DNA of 64,000 nt from Salinisphaera sp. T31B1 (GCF_040361275.1 NZ_APNH01000001.1:1461001-1525000); one strand, 5' to 3'. Counted from the first letter of the stretch, positions 54,261 to 63,434 are shown. Notes: generated by a model from the letters alone, not told the origin. Numbers and translations: made by a program.

Positions 54261-55463
54261 CTAGAAAACCTCGAACAGACCGGCGGCGCCGATGCCGCCG
54301 CCGACGCACATCGTTACCACGACATACTTGGCCCCGCGGCGCTTGCCTTCGATCAGCGCATGGCCGGTCATGCGTGCGCCGGACATGCCGTAGGGGTGGC
54401 CGATGGCGATCGATCCGCCGTCGACGTTGTACAGGTCCGGGTCGATGCCCAGCTCATCGCGGCAGTACAGACACTGGCTGGCGAAGGCTTCGTTGAGCTC
54501 CCAGAGGCCGATGTCGTCGATCTTCAGATTGAAGCGTTTGAGCAGTTTCGGCACGGCAAAGACCGGGCCGATACCCATTTCGTCCGGGTCGCAGCCGGCC
54601 ACCGCCATGCCGAGATAGGCGCCCAGTGGTTGCAGTCCGCGGCGCTGGGCTTCGCCGTATTCCATGAGCACGCTCGCCGATGCGCCGTCGGACAGCTGCG
54701 AGGCGTTGCCGGCGGTGATAAACCGGCCTTCGGCGACTTCCTGGCCGTTCTTGAACACGGGCTTGAGCTGCTGAAGGCCTTCCAGCGTGGTGCTGGGGCG
54801 GTTGCCTTCGTCCTTGTCGAGCGTGACTTCGACATCGCTGATATCGCCGGTCTGCTTGTCCTGGACTTTCTTGACCGTGGTCAGCGGCACGATCTCGTCG
54901 TCGAAACGGCCGGCCTCCTGAGCGGCGGCGGTACGCATCTGCGATTGGTAGGCGTATTCGTCCTGGGCGTCACGGGAAATATTGTAGCGATCGGCGACGA
55001 TCTCGGCCGTTTCAAGCATCGACATATAAATGTCCGGCTGATTCTCGACCAGCCACGGGTCGCGGGCACGGAAGGTGTTCTGGTGCTCGTTCTGGACCAG
55101 CGAGATGGACTCGAGCCCGCCGCCGACGACCACCTCCATGCGATCGGTGACGATCTGCTTGGCGGCGGTGGCGATGCCCATCAGCCCGGAGGCGCACTGG
55201 CGATCGATGGTCATGCCGGGCACGGATGTGGGCAGGCCGGCCCGCAGGGCGCACTGGCGTGCCACGTTCTGGCCCGTCGAGCCCTGCTGCAGGGCCGCGC
55301 CCATGATCACATCATCGACCTGGGCGCCTTCGAGCTGTGCGCGTTTGACGGCTTCGGCAATGGCATGGCCGCCCAGGGCCTGTGCCTGAGTGTCGTTGAA
55401 GGCGCCGCGATAGGCCTTGCCGATCGGCGTGCGGGCGGTGGATACGATGACGGCTTGACGCAT
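54261..55463 (-). CDS. Acetyl-CoA acetyltransferase (thiolase family)
   Basis: 400 residues. Thiolase fold with the acyl-accepting Cys90 in [14 protein letters not shown], the NEAF motif ([13 protein letters not shown]), the His in [17 protein letters not shown] and the second Cys in [17 protein letters not shown]. It condenses acetyl-CoA or cleaves 3-ketoacyl-CoA. GAGGAG lies before the ATG at 55463. The overall sequence is close to FadA/AtoB-like degradative thiolases (with LESISL rather than the usual E-x-M-S). It could serve the acyl-CoA catabolic operons of this window, but it is transcribed alone. Confidence 0.92.
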   Translation of the reverse strand: MRQAVIVSTARTPIGKAYRGAFNDTQAQALGGHAIAEAVKRAQLEGAQVDDVIMGAALQQGSTGQNVARQCALRAGLPTSVPGMTIDRQCASGLMGIATAAKQIVTDRMEVVVGGGLESISLVQNEHQNTFRARDPWLVENQPDIYMSMLETAEIVADRYNISRDAQDEYAYQSQMRTAAAQEAGRFDDEIVPLTTVKKVQDKQTGDISDVEVTLDKDEGNRPSTTLEGLQQLKPVFKNGQEVAEGRFITAGNASQLSDGASASVLMEYGEAQRRGLQPLGAYLGMAVAGCDPDEMGIGPVFAVPKLLKRFNLKIDDIGLWELNEAFASQCLYCRDELGIDPDLYNVDGGSIAIGHPYGMSGARMTGHALIEGKRRGAKYVVVTMCVGGGIGAAGLFEVF

Positions 55464-55534
55464 GGGAACTCCTCGAAGACCGCGCGAACATGGCACGAGC
55501 CGGCGAGCGGACGAGGCCCTGCCGAACGTCGGTG

Positions 55535-55554
55535 ACATACGCGGTATGTTTTTT
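55535..55554 (+). promoter_or_regulatory. Palindrome in the divergent thiolase/monooxygenase control region
   Basis: ACATAC, GCG, GTATGT followed by TTTTT. The 15-bp inverted repeat lies in the 329-bp space between two divergent genes; it could be an operator for a regulator of the thiolase. The rest of the gap contains a 7-bp hairpin at 55741-55760 in the leader of the next gene and nothing else. Confidence 0.35.
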
Positions 55555-55792
55555 GGAATGTTCTTTCGAAAACGGACTCGACCGCAGTATGTGAATCGCG
55601 GTACGGCCCGTCAACAACACGGCAGGCGACAGGTCGAGCCTGGCAGGCGTACGCGTCCAGCCGTGGTGGCCATACAGTGGTGCGCGTGCAAAACGCAATT
55701 CCATTAACCCGCGTTATTTGCTAGCTTCAACCGTCTTGTACGGTGCCGGCTTGGGCACCGGCTGTTCCATTGGTCAATAAGAAGGACACCTC

Positions 55793-56755
55793 ATGTCGCT
55801 GGTCGAGGAGCTCGGGACACGGATGCGTCTGCCTGTCATTGGCGCGCCGCTGTTCATCCTGTCGAACCCGGATCTGGTGATCGCCCAGTGCCGGGCGGGC
55901 ATCATCGGGGCGTTTCCGGCGCTGAACGCACGGCCGGCCGATCAGCTGCCGGTCTGGCTCGAGCGAATTACCGAGACGCTGGCTGCCGACCGCGAGGCCG
56001 ACCCGAACGCGAAGATCGCGCCGTTTGCAGTCAACCAGATCGTGCATGGCTCGAACGATCGCTTGGAACAGGATCTGAAAGTCTGTGCCGATTATAAGGT
56101 CCCGATCATCATCACCAGCCTGCGACCGCCGCACCCGGCGATCGAGGTGGCCCGCGATTACGGCGGCAAGGTGTTTCACGACGTGATCAGCGTCCGTCAT
56201 GCAGAAAAGGCCATCGAGGCCGGCGTCGATGGCCTGATCGTGGTCTGCGCGGGCGCTGGCGGGCATGCGGGCACGCTCAGCCCGTTCGCGCTGGTCTCCG
56301 AGATTCGTCGTTTCTGGGACGGCCCGTTGGTACTGTCGGGTGCAATCACGCGCGGCGAACATATTCTGGCCGCTCAGGCCATGGGCGCGGACTTCGCCTA
56401 TATGGGCACGCGCTTCGTCGCCAGCAACGAATCCAATGCCGCGCCTGCCTACAAGGAGATGGTGACGACCTCCAGCGCAAAGGACATCGTCTATTCCAAC
56501 CTGTTCACGGGCGTGCACGGCAACTATCTGCGCGGCTCGATCGAGAACGTCGGCCTGGACCCGGACGACCTGCCCGAGTCGGGCAAGGATGCCATGACCT
56601 TCGGCACCGACCGCGAGGAGAAGAAAAAGGCATGGAAGGATATCTGGGGCGCCGGGCAGGGCGTAGGCAATATCGACTCGATCCGCCCGGCCGCCGAGAT
56701 CATCGACCAGTTGGATGCGGAATACCGGGCTGCGATGGCTCGGCTGCCCCGCTGA
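55793..56755 (+). CDS. Nitronate monooxygenase-like NAD(P)H-dependent flavin oxidoreductase
   Basis: 320 residues, FMN-dependent TIM barrel of the 2-nitropropane dioxygenase family. Motifs: LPVIGAPLFILSNPDLVIAQCRAGIIGAFPALNARP, then VDGLIVVCAGAGGHAGTLSPFAL with the phosphate-binding glycines, and AAQAMGADFAYMGTRFVASNES. These fit the family that oxidises alkyl nitronates or reduces enones. Members lacking the catalytic His of classical nitronate monooxygenase act as enoyl reductases, and the GGHAG stretch here keeps it. AAGGA lies before the ATG. It probably detoxifies or degrades a nitro- or enone-containing compound. Confidence 0.88.
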   Translation: MSLVEELGTRMRLPVIGAPLFILSNPDLVIAQCRAGIIGAFPALNARPADQLPVWLERITETLAADREADPNAKIAPFAVNQIVHGSNDRLEQDLKVCADYKVPIIITSLRPPHPAIEVARDYGGKVFHDVISVRHAEKAIEAGVDGLIVVCAGAGGHAGTLSPFALVSEIRRFWDGPLVLSGAITRGEHILAAQAMGADFAYMGTRFVASNESNAAPAYKEMVTTSSAKDIVYSNLFTGVHGNYLRGSIENVGLDPDDLPESGKDAMTFGTDREEKKKAWKDIWGAGQGVGNIDSIRPAAEIIDQLDAEYRAAMARLPR

Positions 56756-56945
56756 ACCTGCGCTCGGGCCACTGTGTGGCAACCGGTCCGTAGCAGTACC
56801 CATATACCCTCGGGCGGTCCGGCACGTTTAATCTGGCCGCGGCAACGCCGGCTGATTGGCCTGTCGATGCGGACTACTCGTGCTGCCTCGAAAGGTGCCG
56901 ACAGCTAGGCAATGCCGTTGATCACTTGCCAATACGGAGCCTGTC

Positions 56946-57344
56946 ATGGCCGCACAAGCAATGCTCAAGACCCACCCGAGCCCGCTGGCGTTCGACGACG
57001 AGCTGGCGGCTTGCATTGCCGCCTGTTTCGACTGTGCCCAGCACTGCAGCACCTGTGCCGATGCCTGTTTGTCTGAAGAGGCGGTTGCCGAACTGCGGGG
57101 CTGTATTCGCACCGATCTGGACTGTGCCGACATCTGTACCGCGACCGCACGCGTGCTGTCGCGTCAGACCGCGTTCAACGACTCGCCTGCGGCCACCCAG
57201 GTCAAGGCCTGTCGCGATGCTTGCCAGAAGTGTGCCCAACACTGCGAGCAGCATGGCTCGCAGCATGCCCACTGTGCGCAATGTGCGAAGGCATGCAACG
57301 AGTGTGCTGCCGCCTGCGATCGCCTACTTGGGTTGATCGACTGA
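56946..57344 (+). CDS. Four-helix bundle copper-binding protein (Csp/DUF326-like)
   Basis: 132 residues with 20 or so Cys, mostly in CxxxC or CxxC patterns on helices: CIAACFDCAQHCSTCADACL, CIRTDLDCADICT, CRDACQKCAQHCEQHGSQH and CAQCAKACNECAAAC. This is the pattern of Csp copper-storage proteins, whose bundle core is filled with Cu(I). No signal peptide is visible, so it fits the cytoplasmic Csp3 type. It should buffer copper. It is followed by a strong terminator and lies alone between convergent genes. Confidence 0.9.
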   Translation: MAAQAMLKTHPSPLAFDDELAACIAACFDCAQHCSTCADACLSEEAVAELRGCIRTDLDCADICTATARVLSRQTAFNDSPAATQVKACRDACQKCAQHCEQHGSQHAHCAQCAKACNECAAACDRLLGLID

Positions 57345-57371
57345 ATACCTCGGTCGAATCCAGGTTGTATT

Positions 57372-57402
57372 AAAGCCCCTGGCATCGGCCAGGGGCTTTT
57401 TT
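57372..57402 (+). terminator. Rho-independent terminator after the copper-binding protein gene
   Basis: AAAGCCCCTGGC, loop ATCG, GCCAGGGGCTTT followed by TTT. It is a perfect 12-bp stem 27 bp after the stop. Confidence 0.9.
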
Positions 57403-57432
57403 AGTGTCTGGCTTCAGCGCGTTCTGCGCCGC

Positions 57433-58215
57433 TCAGCCTTTGCGCTTGAGAAACTTGTTCATGATGGCGCGGACCTCATCCGAGAACAGTCGTTCGCCGA
57501 AGCGCTCGGCCTCGCGATCGATCTGGCCGGACAGATCGTCCGAGCCCATGCCGGTCCGCATGAGTTGTTTGGTATAGCGCATCGACGTGGGCGACTTGGC
57601 ACAGAGCTTCTCGGCCAGTGTCATGGCCTGTTCTGCCAGCGTATCGGTAGGCACGCAATAGGCGATCAGGCCCATGCGCAAGGCTTCCTCTGCAGTCAGC
57701 GCATCACCGGCGAGAAGCAGACGCGCCGCGTTCTGGCGGCCGATGATCGCCGGCAGCAGCAGGCTCGAACCGGCCTCCGGCACCAATGCCAGGTCGATGA
57801 ACGCAGTGAAAAAGCGGGCGTTGTCGGCTGCGATCACCAGATCGGCGTGCAGCAGCATGGTTGTGCCGATACCGGTCGCCTGACCCTGGACGGCGATCAC
57901 GATCGGTTTGTCCAGTGCCATCAGCGAGCGGATGAACGTCAGCGCCGGGCCGGCGCTGCCGGCTTCGCGTGTTTCCTCCGTCGCACCTGCGAAATCGGCA
58001 ATATCATTGCCAGCGCAGAACATATCGCCTTCTGCATCGATCAGCAGGGCATGGATCTCATCGTCCGAGCCGGCGTGTTCTGCCGCCCGGGTGAGATCCT
58101 CGTACATCACCCGGGTCAGGGCGTTGCGCTTGTCCGCGCGGTCGAGGGTGACATGCAGCAGGGACTGCTCGACTTGGACGCGGACGTGGCCGCTTTGCAT
58201 TTCAAGCGCACTCAT
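57433..58215 (-). CDS. Enoyl-CoA hydratase/isomerase family protein
   Basis: 260 residues, crotonase fold: VTLDRADKRNALTRVMYEDL at the N-terminus, the oxyanion-hole segments MFCAGNDIADFAG and QGQATGIGTTMLLHADLVIAADNARF, and FIDLALVPEAGSSLLLPAIIG. The Glu in LVPEAGSS occupies a position used by hydratases, so hydration of enoyl-CoA is likely. It is the last of four minus-strand genes (hydroxyisobutyrate dehydrogenase-like, carboxymuconolactone decarboxylase-like, MaoC, this gene), suggesting a common degradation route. Confidence 0.9.
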   Translation of the reverse strand: MSALEMQSGHVRVQVEQSLLHVTLDRADKRNALTRVMYEDLTRAAEHAGSDDEIHALLIDAEGDMFCAGNDIADFAGATEETREAGSAGPALTFIRSLMALDKPIVIAVQGQATGIGTTMLLHADLVIAADNARFFTAFIDLALVPEAGSSLLLPAIIGRQNAARLLLAGDALTAEEALRMGLIAYCVPTDTLAEQAMTLAEKLCAKSPTSMRYTKQLMRTGMGSDDLSGQIDREAERFGERLFSDEVRAIMNKFLKRKG

Positions 58216-58275
58216 GCGAACTCCGTTTGCGGTCGATCCGGCCGGGCCAAACCCGGCCGGGTTGAATGCGACAGC

Positions 58276-58734
58276 TTACAGAATATAGAGCGTCAGGCCT
58301 TCGATCAGACAGGCGGGTTTGTCCTGACCCTCGATCTCGATGGTGATTTCGTTACAGACCATGTAACGGCCTTCGCCACGCGGCTCGATGGACTTGAGCG
58401 TAATGCGTGCGCGTACCCGCGAGCCCACCAGCACCGGCGCCATGAAGCGCACCTTGTTGAGTCCGTAGTTGACCCGCGTGGTCACGCCCTCAACCTTGAA
58501 TACGTCGGCCTTGAGCGGTGGCAACAGCGACAGGGTGAGAAAGCCGTGTGCCACCGGTCCGCCGAAGGGCGATTCGGCCTTGGCGCGTTCGACGTCCACG
58601 TGGATCCACTGGTGATCTTCGGTCGCGTCGGCGAACATATTGACGCGATCCTGGTCGATCTCCATCCAGCTGCTGGTGCCCAGCTCCTGACCGACGAGTT
58701 TGCTCAGGGCGTCGATGTTTTCGATGGTGCGCAT
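58276..58734 (-). CDS. MaoC family (R)-specific enoyl-CoA hydratase
   Basis: 152 residues, single hot-dog fold. The catalytic stretch is MFADATEDHQWIHVDVERAKAESPFGGPVAHGFLTLSLLP, with the Asp/His pair of hydratase-2 enzymes (D-x-x-x-x-H). It starts MRTIENIDALSKLVGQELGTSSWMEIDQDRV, a common start of the NodN/MaoC type. It adds water to a trans-2-enoyl-CoA to give the (R)-3-hydroxyacyl-CoA. Combined with the crotonase-type gene 60 bp downstream, it offers two stereochemical routes. Confidence 0.9.
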   Translation of the reverse strand: MRTIENIDALSKLVGQELGTSSWMEIDQDRVNMFADATEDHQWIHVDVERAKAESPFGGPVAHGFLTLSLLPPLKADVFKVEGVTTRVNYGLNKVRFMAPVLVGSRVRARITLKSIEPRGEGRYMVCNEITIEIEGQDKPACLIEGLTLYIL

Positions 58735-58874
58735 GGTTGGTCCTTGATCTGATAGGGCGCTGTGTCGCGTTGAGCGGGTCCAGCGCGAAAACGAGTGCGT
58801 CGGCGATGAGGCCGCGCGGTAAAAGATGAAATCCTGGCCCGGTAAGCCGATGAATGCCAGCGGCGAGCGTTGGT

Positions 58875-59276
58875 TTACTGATGGACTTCGACGGTCGGCT
58901 CGATGCCTTGTGCGCCGGTCACCTCGAGCCAGGCTTCGAAGCCTTCCTGAAAGGCAACGACGCCAGCCTCTGGCAGGGCGATCTCGATCGCTTCGAGAAT
59001 CTCTTCCTTGCTCAATCCCAGATCCAGTGCGACTTTTATATGAGCCTGAATATGCGCTTTTCGTGCGCGCATGACGGTTAGGCTCAGGATGAACAGGAGC
59101 TCCTTGGTCTTGGCATCGAGCGTCCGCGGTTTCAGATAGGCTGCATTGACCAAACCGTTGGCCGCTTGCAACACGTCGTAGTCCTGCGCGGCCATGACCT
59201 TATGGTACTGCAACACGTAGCCACGCTTGCGTGCCATGTCGTCGATATACGCCTGTTTTTCTTCCTGTGTCGCCAT
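58875..59276 (-). CDS. Carboxymuconolactone decarboxylase family protein without redox Cys pair
   Basis: 133 residues, an all-helical AhpD-like fold: LDAKTKELLFILSLTVMRARKAHIQAHIKVALDLGLSKEEILEAIEIALPEAGVVAFQEGFEAW. The E-x-x-C-x-x-C motif of AhpD peroxidase partners is absent, replaced by RARKAHIQAH, so a lyase or decarboxylase role as in PcaC is more plausible than thiol chemistry. It stands between the hydroxyisobutyrate dehydrogenase-like and MaoC genes and may act on a ring-cleavage product. Confidence 0.85.
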   Translation of the reverse strand: MATQEEKQAYIDDMARKRGYVLQYHKVMAAQDYDVLQAANGLVNAAYLKPRTLDAKTKELLFILSLTVMRARKAHIQAHIKVALDLGLSKEEILEAIEIALPEAGVVAFQEGFEAWLEVTGAQGIEPTVEVHQ

Positions 59277-59336
59277 CTGTTCCTGCCTGTGTTGAATAGG
59301 CGGTGCGGTACCGCCAGGGGAGAGTGGTGAGCGGCT

Positions 59337-60215
59337 CTAGTCACCGCGAGTTTCAAGATATTCGTAGATTGCGGTATGGCTCTTGGGGCCGAAGCCGGCG
59401 TCCACCGCGTCCTTCCACAACGAAGCCACGGTGGTTCCGATCGGGGTGTCCAGGCCAAGCTCGGCGGCGGTATCGAGCGCGATACGTGCGTCCTTATCCA
59501 TGAGACTGATCGCAAAACCGTCATCGAAACGGCGATTGAGAATATAGCGGGGAAACTTCAATTCCGTGGACACACTGCGGCCACTACTTGCATTGATGAC
59601 CTCAATCAGCTTCTCGGGCGCGAGCCCGGCCGCGGCGCCCATCTGAACGGCCTCGCATGCGCTGGCCAGGGTCGTCGCTGCAACGAGATTGTTGATGGCC
59701 TTGGCCAGGTGGCCGGCGCCGCTGGGGCCGACATGAATGATCTCGGAGCCAAAGGTACGCAGCACCGGCGTGCAGCGGTCGAACACGTCCGGCGCGCCGC
59801 CGCAGATCATGGTCAGCGTACCTTGTGCAGCACGGATGGTGCCGCCCGATACCGGCGCATCGAGCATGTGGATCCGCCGTTCGGCTAGGCGGTGTGCGAT
59901 TTCACGCGTAGAAGCCGGGCGCGAGCTGGACATGTCGATGATCACCGTATCGGCAGCCATGGCGTCAGCGAGTCCGTCATCCCCGAAAATCACCTGTTCG
60001 ACTACGTCGGAGTTCGGCAAGGACAGGATCGCTACGTCGACGCGCTCGCCCAACTCGGCCACCGTGTCAGAGAAGTGCGCCCGGCTGTCTGCGAACTGCG
60101 CTCGGGCCTGTGCACTGACATCGAATATCGTGATGTCGTAGTCGCTGGCCAGTAGATGTCGGCATAGCGAAGCGCCGATATTGCCAAGGCCGATCAACCC
60201 GATATGGTCTGTCAT
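59337..60215 (-). CDS. NAD(P)-dependent 3-hydroxyisobutyrate dehydrogenase-family oxidoreductase
   Basis: 292 residues. Rossmann motif HIGLIGLGNIGASLCRHLL at the N-terminus, substrate-binding DAPVSGGTIRAAQGTLTMICGG, the catalytic Lys in GAGHLAKAINNLVAATTLASACEA, and DARIALDTAAELGLDTPIG at the C-terminal helix. The beta-hydroxyacid dehydrogenase family oxidises 3-hydroxyisobutyrate, tartronate semialdehyde or similar acids. I choose the ATG at 60215 because it gives the standard start; the frame extends further toward the divergent promoter region but without a family match. It is transcribed divergently from the amidohydrolase operon. Confidence 0.9.
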   Translation of the reverse strand: MTDHIGLIGLGNIGASLCRHLLASDYDITIFDVSAQARAQFADSRAHFSDTVAELGERVDVAILSLPNSDVVEQVIFGDDGLADAMAADTVIIDMSSSRPASTREIAHRLAERRIHMLDAPVSGGTIRAAQGTLTMICGGAPDVFDRCTPVLRTFGSEIIHVGPSGAGHLAKAINNLVAATTLASACEAVQMGAAAGLAPEKLIEVINASSGRSVSTELKFPRYILNRRFDDGFAISLMDKDARIALDTAAELGLDTPIGTTVASLWKDAVDAGFGPKSHTAIYEYLETRGD

Positions 60216-60299
60216 GATTCTTCTCAGTGTGTAGTACGTGTGGCCAAGCGGCATATAAAAAGGCTTGAGCGCGGACTGGCAATAGGCCAAAGGTATAAG

Positions 60300-60317
60300 T
60301 ACACCGTATACGGTGTA
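60300..60317 (+). promoter_or_regulatory. Perfect 18-bp operator palindrome between divergent catabolic operons
   Basis: TACACCGTATACGGTGTA. The GTATAC core is a frequent GntR-family operator feature. The site is just upstream of the -35 box of the plus-strand promoter and 85 bp from the minus-strand start, so one regulator could control both sides. Its gene is not in this part of the window. Confidence 0.65.
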
Positions 60318-60320
60318 TGG

Positions 60321-60348
60321 TTGACAAACACTACCATGCGGGTATTGT
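60321..60348 (+). promoter_or_regulatory. Sigma-70 promoter for the amidohydrolase operon
   Basis: TTGACA (60321) and TATTGT (60343) with a 16-bp spacer. TTGACAA and TTGTCAA (60345) also form an inverted repeat across the promoter, a second possible regulator site. Confidence 0.6.
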
Positions 60349-60449
60349 CAATGCCCAACAGACAAAAATCGGCCGCGTGGCAAACAGACCCCGCGAGCGG
60401 CACAGATCGCCGCTTTGACGGCGCCGGTGCAAATAATTAGGAGGAGAGG

Positions 60450-61550
60450 ATGGGTAACGATCATCCCGCGTCGGCGATCATCGATTCCGATGTGCACCCT
60501 TGGATCAATGGTGATATCGAAGGGTTGATGCCCTATCTGGGGCGCGCATGGCAGAAGCGCTTCGAAGGCAAGCGGTCGACGTTGCCGGACCACCCACTGC
60601 GCCCGCCGTTGGCTGGCGCGACGTCGATTCGTCGTGACGCCACGCCGCCCGGCGGCGGCGCCGGCGGCTCGGACCCCGTGTTCATGCAGACCGAGCATCT
60701 GGATCCGAATAATATCGAATATGCGGTCATGTCTTCGATTCAGGCTGGAAAGCTGGTCGCGCTACCCAACAGCGGTGAAGCGGTCGTCTTGGCGCGCGCC
60801 TTCAACGATTATTTTCGCGACCGGTGGCTGCCGGTCGACTCTCGGTATCGTCTGGCCATGTGCGTTGCGCCCCACGAACCGTTGGCCGCGGCCGAGGAAA
60901 TTCGGCGGATCGGTCACGAAGAAGGTGTGGTCGCGGTATTCATGCCATTGCTCAATATTTTGATGGGCAACAGTCACTACTATCCGATCTACGAAGCCGC
61001 CGAAGAACTGGGTCTGCCGATCCTGATTCATCCGACCGGCACCGAGGGCGGGTTTCAATCCAGCCTGCATTTCGCCGGTGGCTTTCCCACGACCTATATC
61101 GAGCGTCACACGATCTTTCCCGAGATCGCGATGGGCAGCATCGCTAGCCTGCTATTCGAAGGGGTCTTCGTTCGTTTCCCGAAGCTCAAGGTGCTTGCCG
61201 CCGAGTTCGGTTACAGCTGGGTGCCACATTTGCTGTGGCGGGTCGATCAGAACTGGCGCGAGTTCCGGCGCGAAGTGCCTTGGCTGGAAAAAGAACCCAG
61301 TCACTACATCCTCGATCAGGTTCGTTTTACCAGCCAGCCCGCCGAAGAGCCCGAGAAAGAGGAGTATCTGACGCAGATACTGGAAATGATGCACGCCGAG
61401 CGGACGCTTGTGTTCAGTACCGACTACCCGCATTGGGACACGGATTCGCCCAAGCTGGCCTATCGACGCATACCGGCGGAGATGAAGCAGCGTATCTTCT
61501 ATGACAACGCTGCCGAGCTGTTCGGGCTCGGCGCGATGGCGGAGGCGTGA
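60450..61550 (+). CDS. Amidohydrolase family metal-dependent hydrolase/decarboxylase
   Basis: 366 residues, TIM barrel of the amidohydrolase-2 (ACMSD-like) group. It starts ASAIIDSDVHPW, with the D-x-H strand-1 motif; further metal-ligand candidates are His in LPILIHPTGTEGG and in the strand-8 region VFSTDYPHWDTDSP (Asp). These enzymes hydrolyse or decarboxylate aromatic-derived acids. AGGAGAGG precedes the ATG. It is followed within one base of its stop by a Rieske gene, then aldehyde dehydrogenase and a TRAP receptor, so the operon seems to import and degrade an organic acid or aromatic compound. Confidence 0.87.
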   Translation: MGNDHPASAIIDSDVHPWINGDIEGLMPYLGRAWQKRFEGKRSTLPDHPLRPPLAGATSIRRDATPPGGGAGGSDPVFMQTEHLDPNNIEYAVMSSIQAGKLVALPNSGEAVVLARAFNDYFRDRWLPVDSRYRLAMCVAPHEPLAAAEEIRRIGHEEGVVAVFMPLLNILMGNSHYYPIYEAAEELGLPILIHPTGTEGGFQSSLHFAGGFPTTYIERHTIFPEIAMGSIASLLFEGVFVRFPKLKVLAAEFGYSWVPHLLWRVDQNWREFRREVPWLEKEPSHYILDQVRFTSQPAEEPEKEEYLTQILEMMHAERTLVFSTDYPHWDTDSPKLAYRRIPAEMKQRIFYDNAAELFGLGAMAEA

Positions 61551-61551
61551 C

Positions 61552-61914
61552 ATGGCGGTGTCGGAACATCGCGTGGCCCATATCTCCGAAATCCCCGATG
61601 ACCAAGCACTGATCACGGAAGTCCAGGGTCGGCCGGTCGGCATCTTCAAGGTCGACGGAGAATTGTTTGCAGTACGCAATCGATGCCCACATCGCGGTGC
61701 GCCCCTGGCACGCGGAACGGTAGAAGGCACGATGCTGCCCACCTGCAAGGCGGGGGAGCTGAAGTACGGCATGGACAAGCAGGTGCTCAAATGCCCCTGG
61801 CATGGCTGGGAATTCGATCTGCGGACGGGCGAATGCCTTTTCGGCGTAAGCGACCGACGCGCGACGACCTACAACGTTCGGGTCGAGAACGACTACGTCT
61901 ATCTGCAGATGTAG
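61552..61914 (+). CDS. Rieske [2Fe-2S] ferredoxin-like protein
   Basis: 120 residues. Rieske cluster ligands: CPHRGAPLARG (C-x-H) and, after a 50-residue stretch, CPWHGWEFDL (C-x-x-H). The distance between the motifs is larger than in typical small Rieske ferredoxins because of the loop TVEGTMLPTCKAGELKYGMDKQ. It is likely to hand electrons to an oxygenase, but no terminal oxygenase is seen in the window; it may lie beyond the right edge. GGAGG is 6 bp before the ATG. Confidence 0.9.
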   Translation: MAVSEHRVAHISEIPDDQALITEVQGRPVGIFKVDGELFAVRNRCPHRGAPLARGTVEGTMLPTCKAGELKYGMDKQVLKCPWHGWEFDLRTGECLFGVSDRRATTYNVRVENDYVYLQM

Positions 61915-61976
61915 ACGGTAGCAGCCCGATGCCGGCACGGCCGGCGGGTGTTTGTGTCAAAAGGGAAGTTCGCATA

Positions 61977-63434
61977 ATGGAGCACATGCAGATGTTCATC
62001 GGTGGCGAGTGGGTCGACGCCGCCGATGGGCAAACGATGGAGAGCATCGATCCGGCAACGCGCGAACCACTGACGGTGGTCCCCAGCGCCGGCGCAGATG
62101 ACGTCGACCGCGCGGTAAATGCCGCACGTGCGGCGTACGAATCCGAGCAATGGCAGGATATGCTGCCGAGCCAGCGCGGACGATTGCTCAACCGCTTGGC
62201 TGCCGATATCCGGGCCAATGCCGATGAACTGGCGCGCTGGGAAACACTCGACGCCGGCAAGCCGTTGGCCCAGTCGCGTGCCGACGTCGAAGTGGCCGCA
62301 CGCTATTGTGAATACTATGCCGGCGTCGCGGACAAGCTGCTCGGTGAAACCATCCCGGTCCGCCCCGATCTGCTGGACTACACGCTGCGGGAACCGCTCG
62401 GGGTCACCGCGCATATCGTGCCTTGGAACTACCCGCTACAGATCGCGGTTCGCGGGCTGGCTCCAGCGTTGGCGGCGGGCAACGCGGTCGTGCTCAAGCC
62501 GGCCGACGAAACGCCGGTGACTGCGCTGAAGATCGCCGAGCTGATCGAGCGATCCGAATGGCCGAGCGGCCTGGTCAATATTGTGACCGGCACCGGTCCG
62601 CGGGTCGGTGCGTCACTCGCGGCACACCCAGGCATCAACCATGTCACGTTCACCGGCTCGGTACCGACCGGTATTGCCGTTATGCGAGCGGCGGCCGGCA
62701 ACGTCACGCCGGTTACGCTCGAACTGGGCGGTAAGTCACCGAATATCGTGTTCGCCGACGCCGACCTGGACGAGGCAGCGGACTGGGTCGTCAAATCCAT
62801 CATTCAGAACGCGGGCCAGACCTGTTCGGCCGGATCCCGGTTGATCGTGGAACGCGCGATCCACGAAACGTTCGTCGAACGAGTCGTTGAGCGCATGAAA
62901 GCCCTCACGCTCGGAGCGGGTATCGACGAACCCGATATAGGCCCGATCATCTCTCAGAAGCAGCTCAATACCATCGAGTCCTACATGGAACTCGCATGCG
63001 GAGAGGGGGTGACTATTCGTACCGGCGGCAGGCGGGCCACCTCGCCACCGCTGGATCGCGGCTTTTTCTTCGAGCCCACGGTGATCGACGGCCTTAGTGC
63101 GGATCATCGTCTGGCCCGCGAAGAGATTTTCGGGCCGGTTTTGTCGGTAATCGAATTCGACGACGCCCGGCAAGCCATCGAGATTGCAAACGATACCGAC
63201 TACGGCCTGATCACCGGTGTGTGGACGACCAACGTGCACAAAGCCCTCTGGCTGGCCGGCCAGATTCGCTGCGGCCAGGTGTATGTGAACAACTACGGCG
63301 CCGGCGGCGGAGTCGAACTGCCGTTCGGCGGTTATGGGAAGAGCGGTTTCGGACGCGAAAAAGGGTTGGAGGCCCTGCGCGGTTATACACAACTGAAAAA
63401 CGTGGCCGTTCGGATCAAGCCAAATGCACGATAA
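61977..63434 (+). CDS. NAD(P)-dependent aldehyde dehydrogenase
   Basis: 485 residues. Family motifs: LGVTAHIVPWNYPLQIAVRGLAPALAAGNAVVLKPADETPVTALK, nucleotide-binding TGSVPTGIAVM, the general-base Glu in VTLELGGKSPNIVFADAD and the nucleophile Cys in NAGQTCSAGSRLIVE. A late EEIFGPVLSVIEFDD and KGLEALRGYTQLK complete it. It oxidises an aldehyde to the acid, as betaine- or semialdehyde-type enzymes do. AAGGGAAG precedes the ATG. Context points to an aldehyde formed in the pathway of the amidohydrolase operon. Confidence 0.94.
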   Translation: MEHMQMFIGGEWVDAADGQTMESIDPATREPLTVVPSAGADDVDRAVNAARAAYESEQWQDMLPSQRGRLLNRLAADIRANADELARWETLDAGKPLAQSRADVEVAARYCEYYAGVADKLLGETIPVRPDLLDYTLREPLGVTAHIVPWNYPLQIAVRGLAPALAAGNAVVLKPADETPVTALKIAELIERSEWPSGLVNIVTGTGPRVGASLAAHPGINHVTFTGSVPTGIAVMRAAAGNVTPVTLELGGKSPNIVFADADLDEAADWVVKSIIQNAGQTCSAGSRLIVERAIHETFVERVVERMKALTLGAGIDEPDIGPIISQKQLNTIESYMELACGEGVTIRTGGRRATSPPLDRGFFFEPTVIDGLSADHRLAREEIFGPVLSVIEFDDARQAIEIANDTDYGLITGVWTTNVHKALWLAGQIRCGQVYVNNYGAGGGVELPFGGYGKSGFGREKGLEALRGYTQLKNVAVRIKPNAR

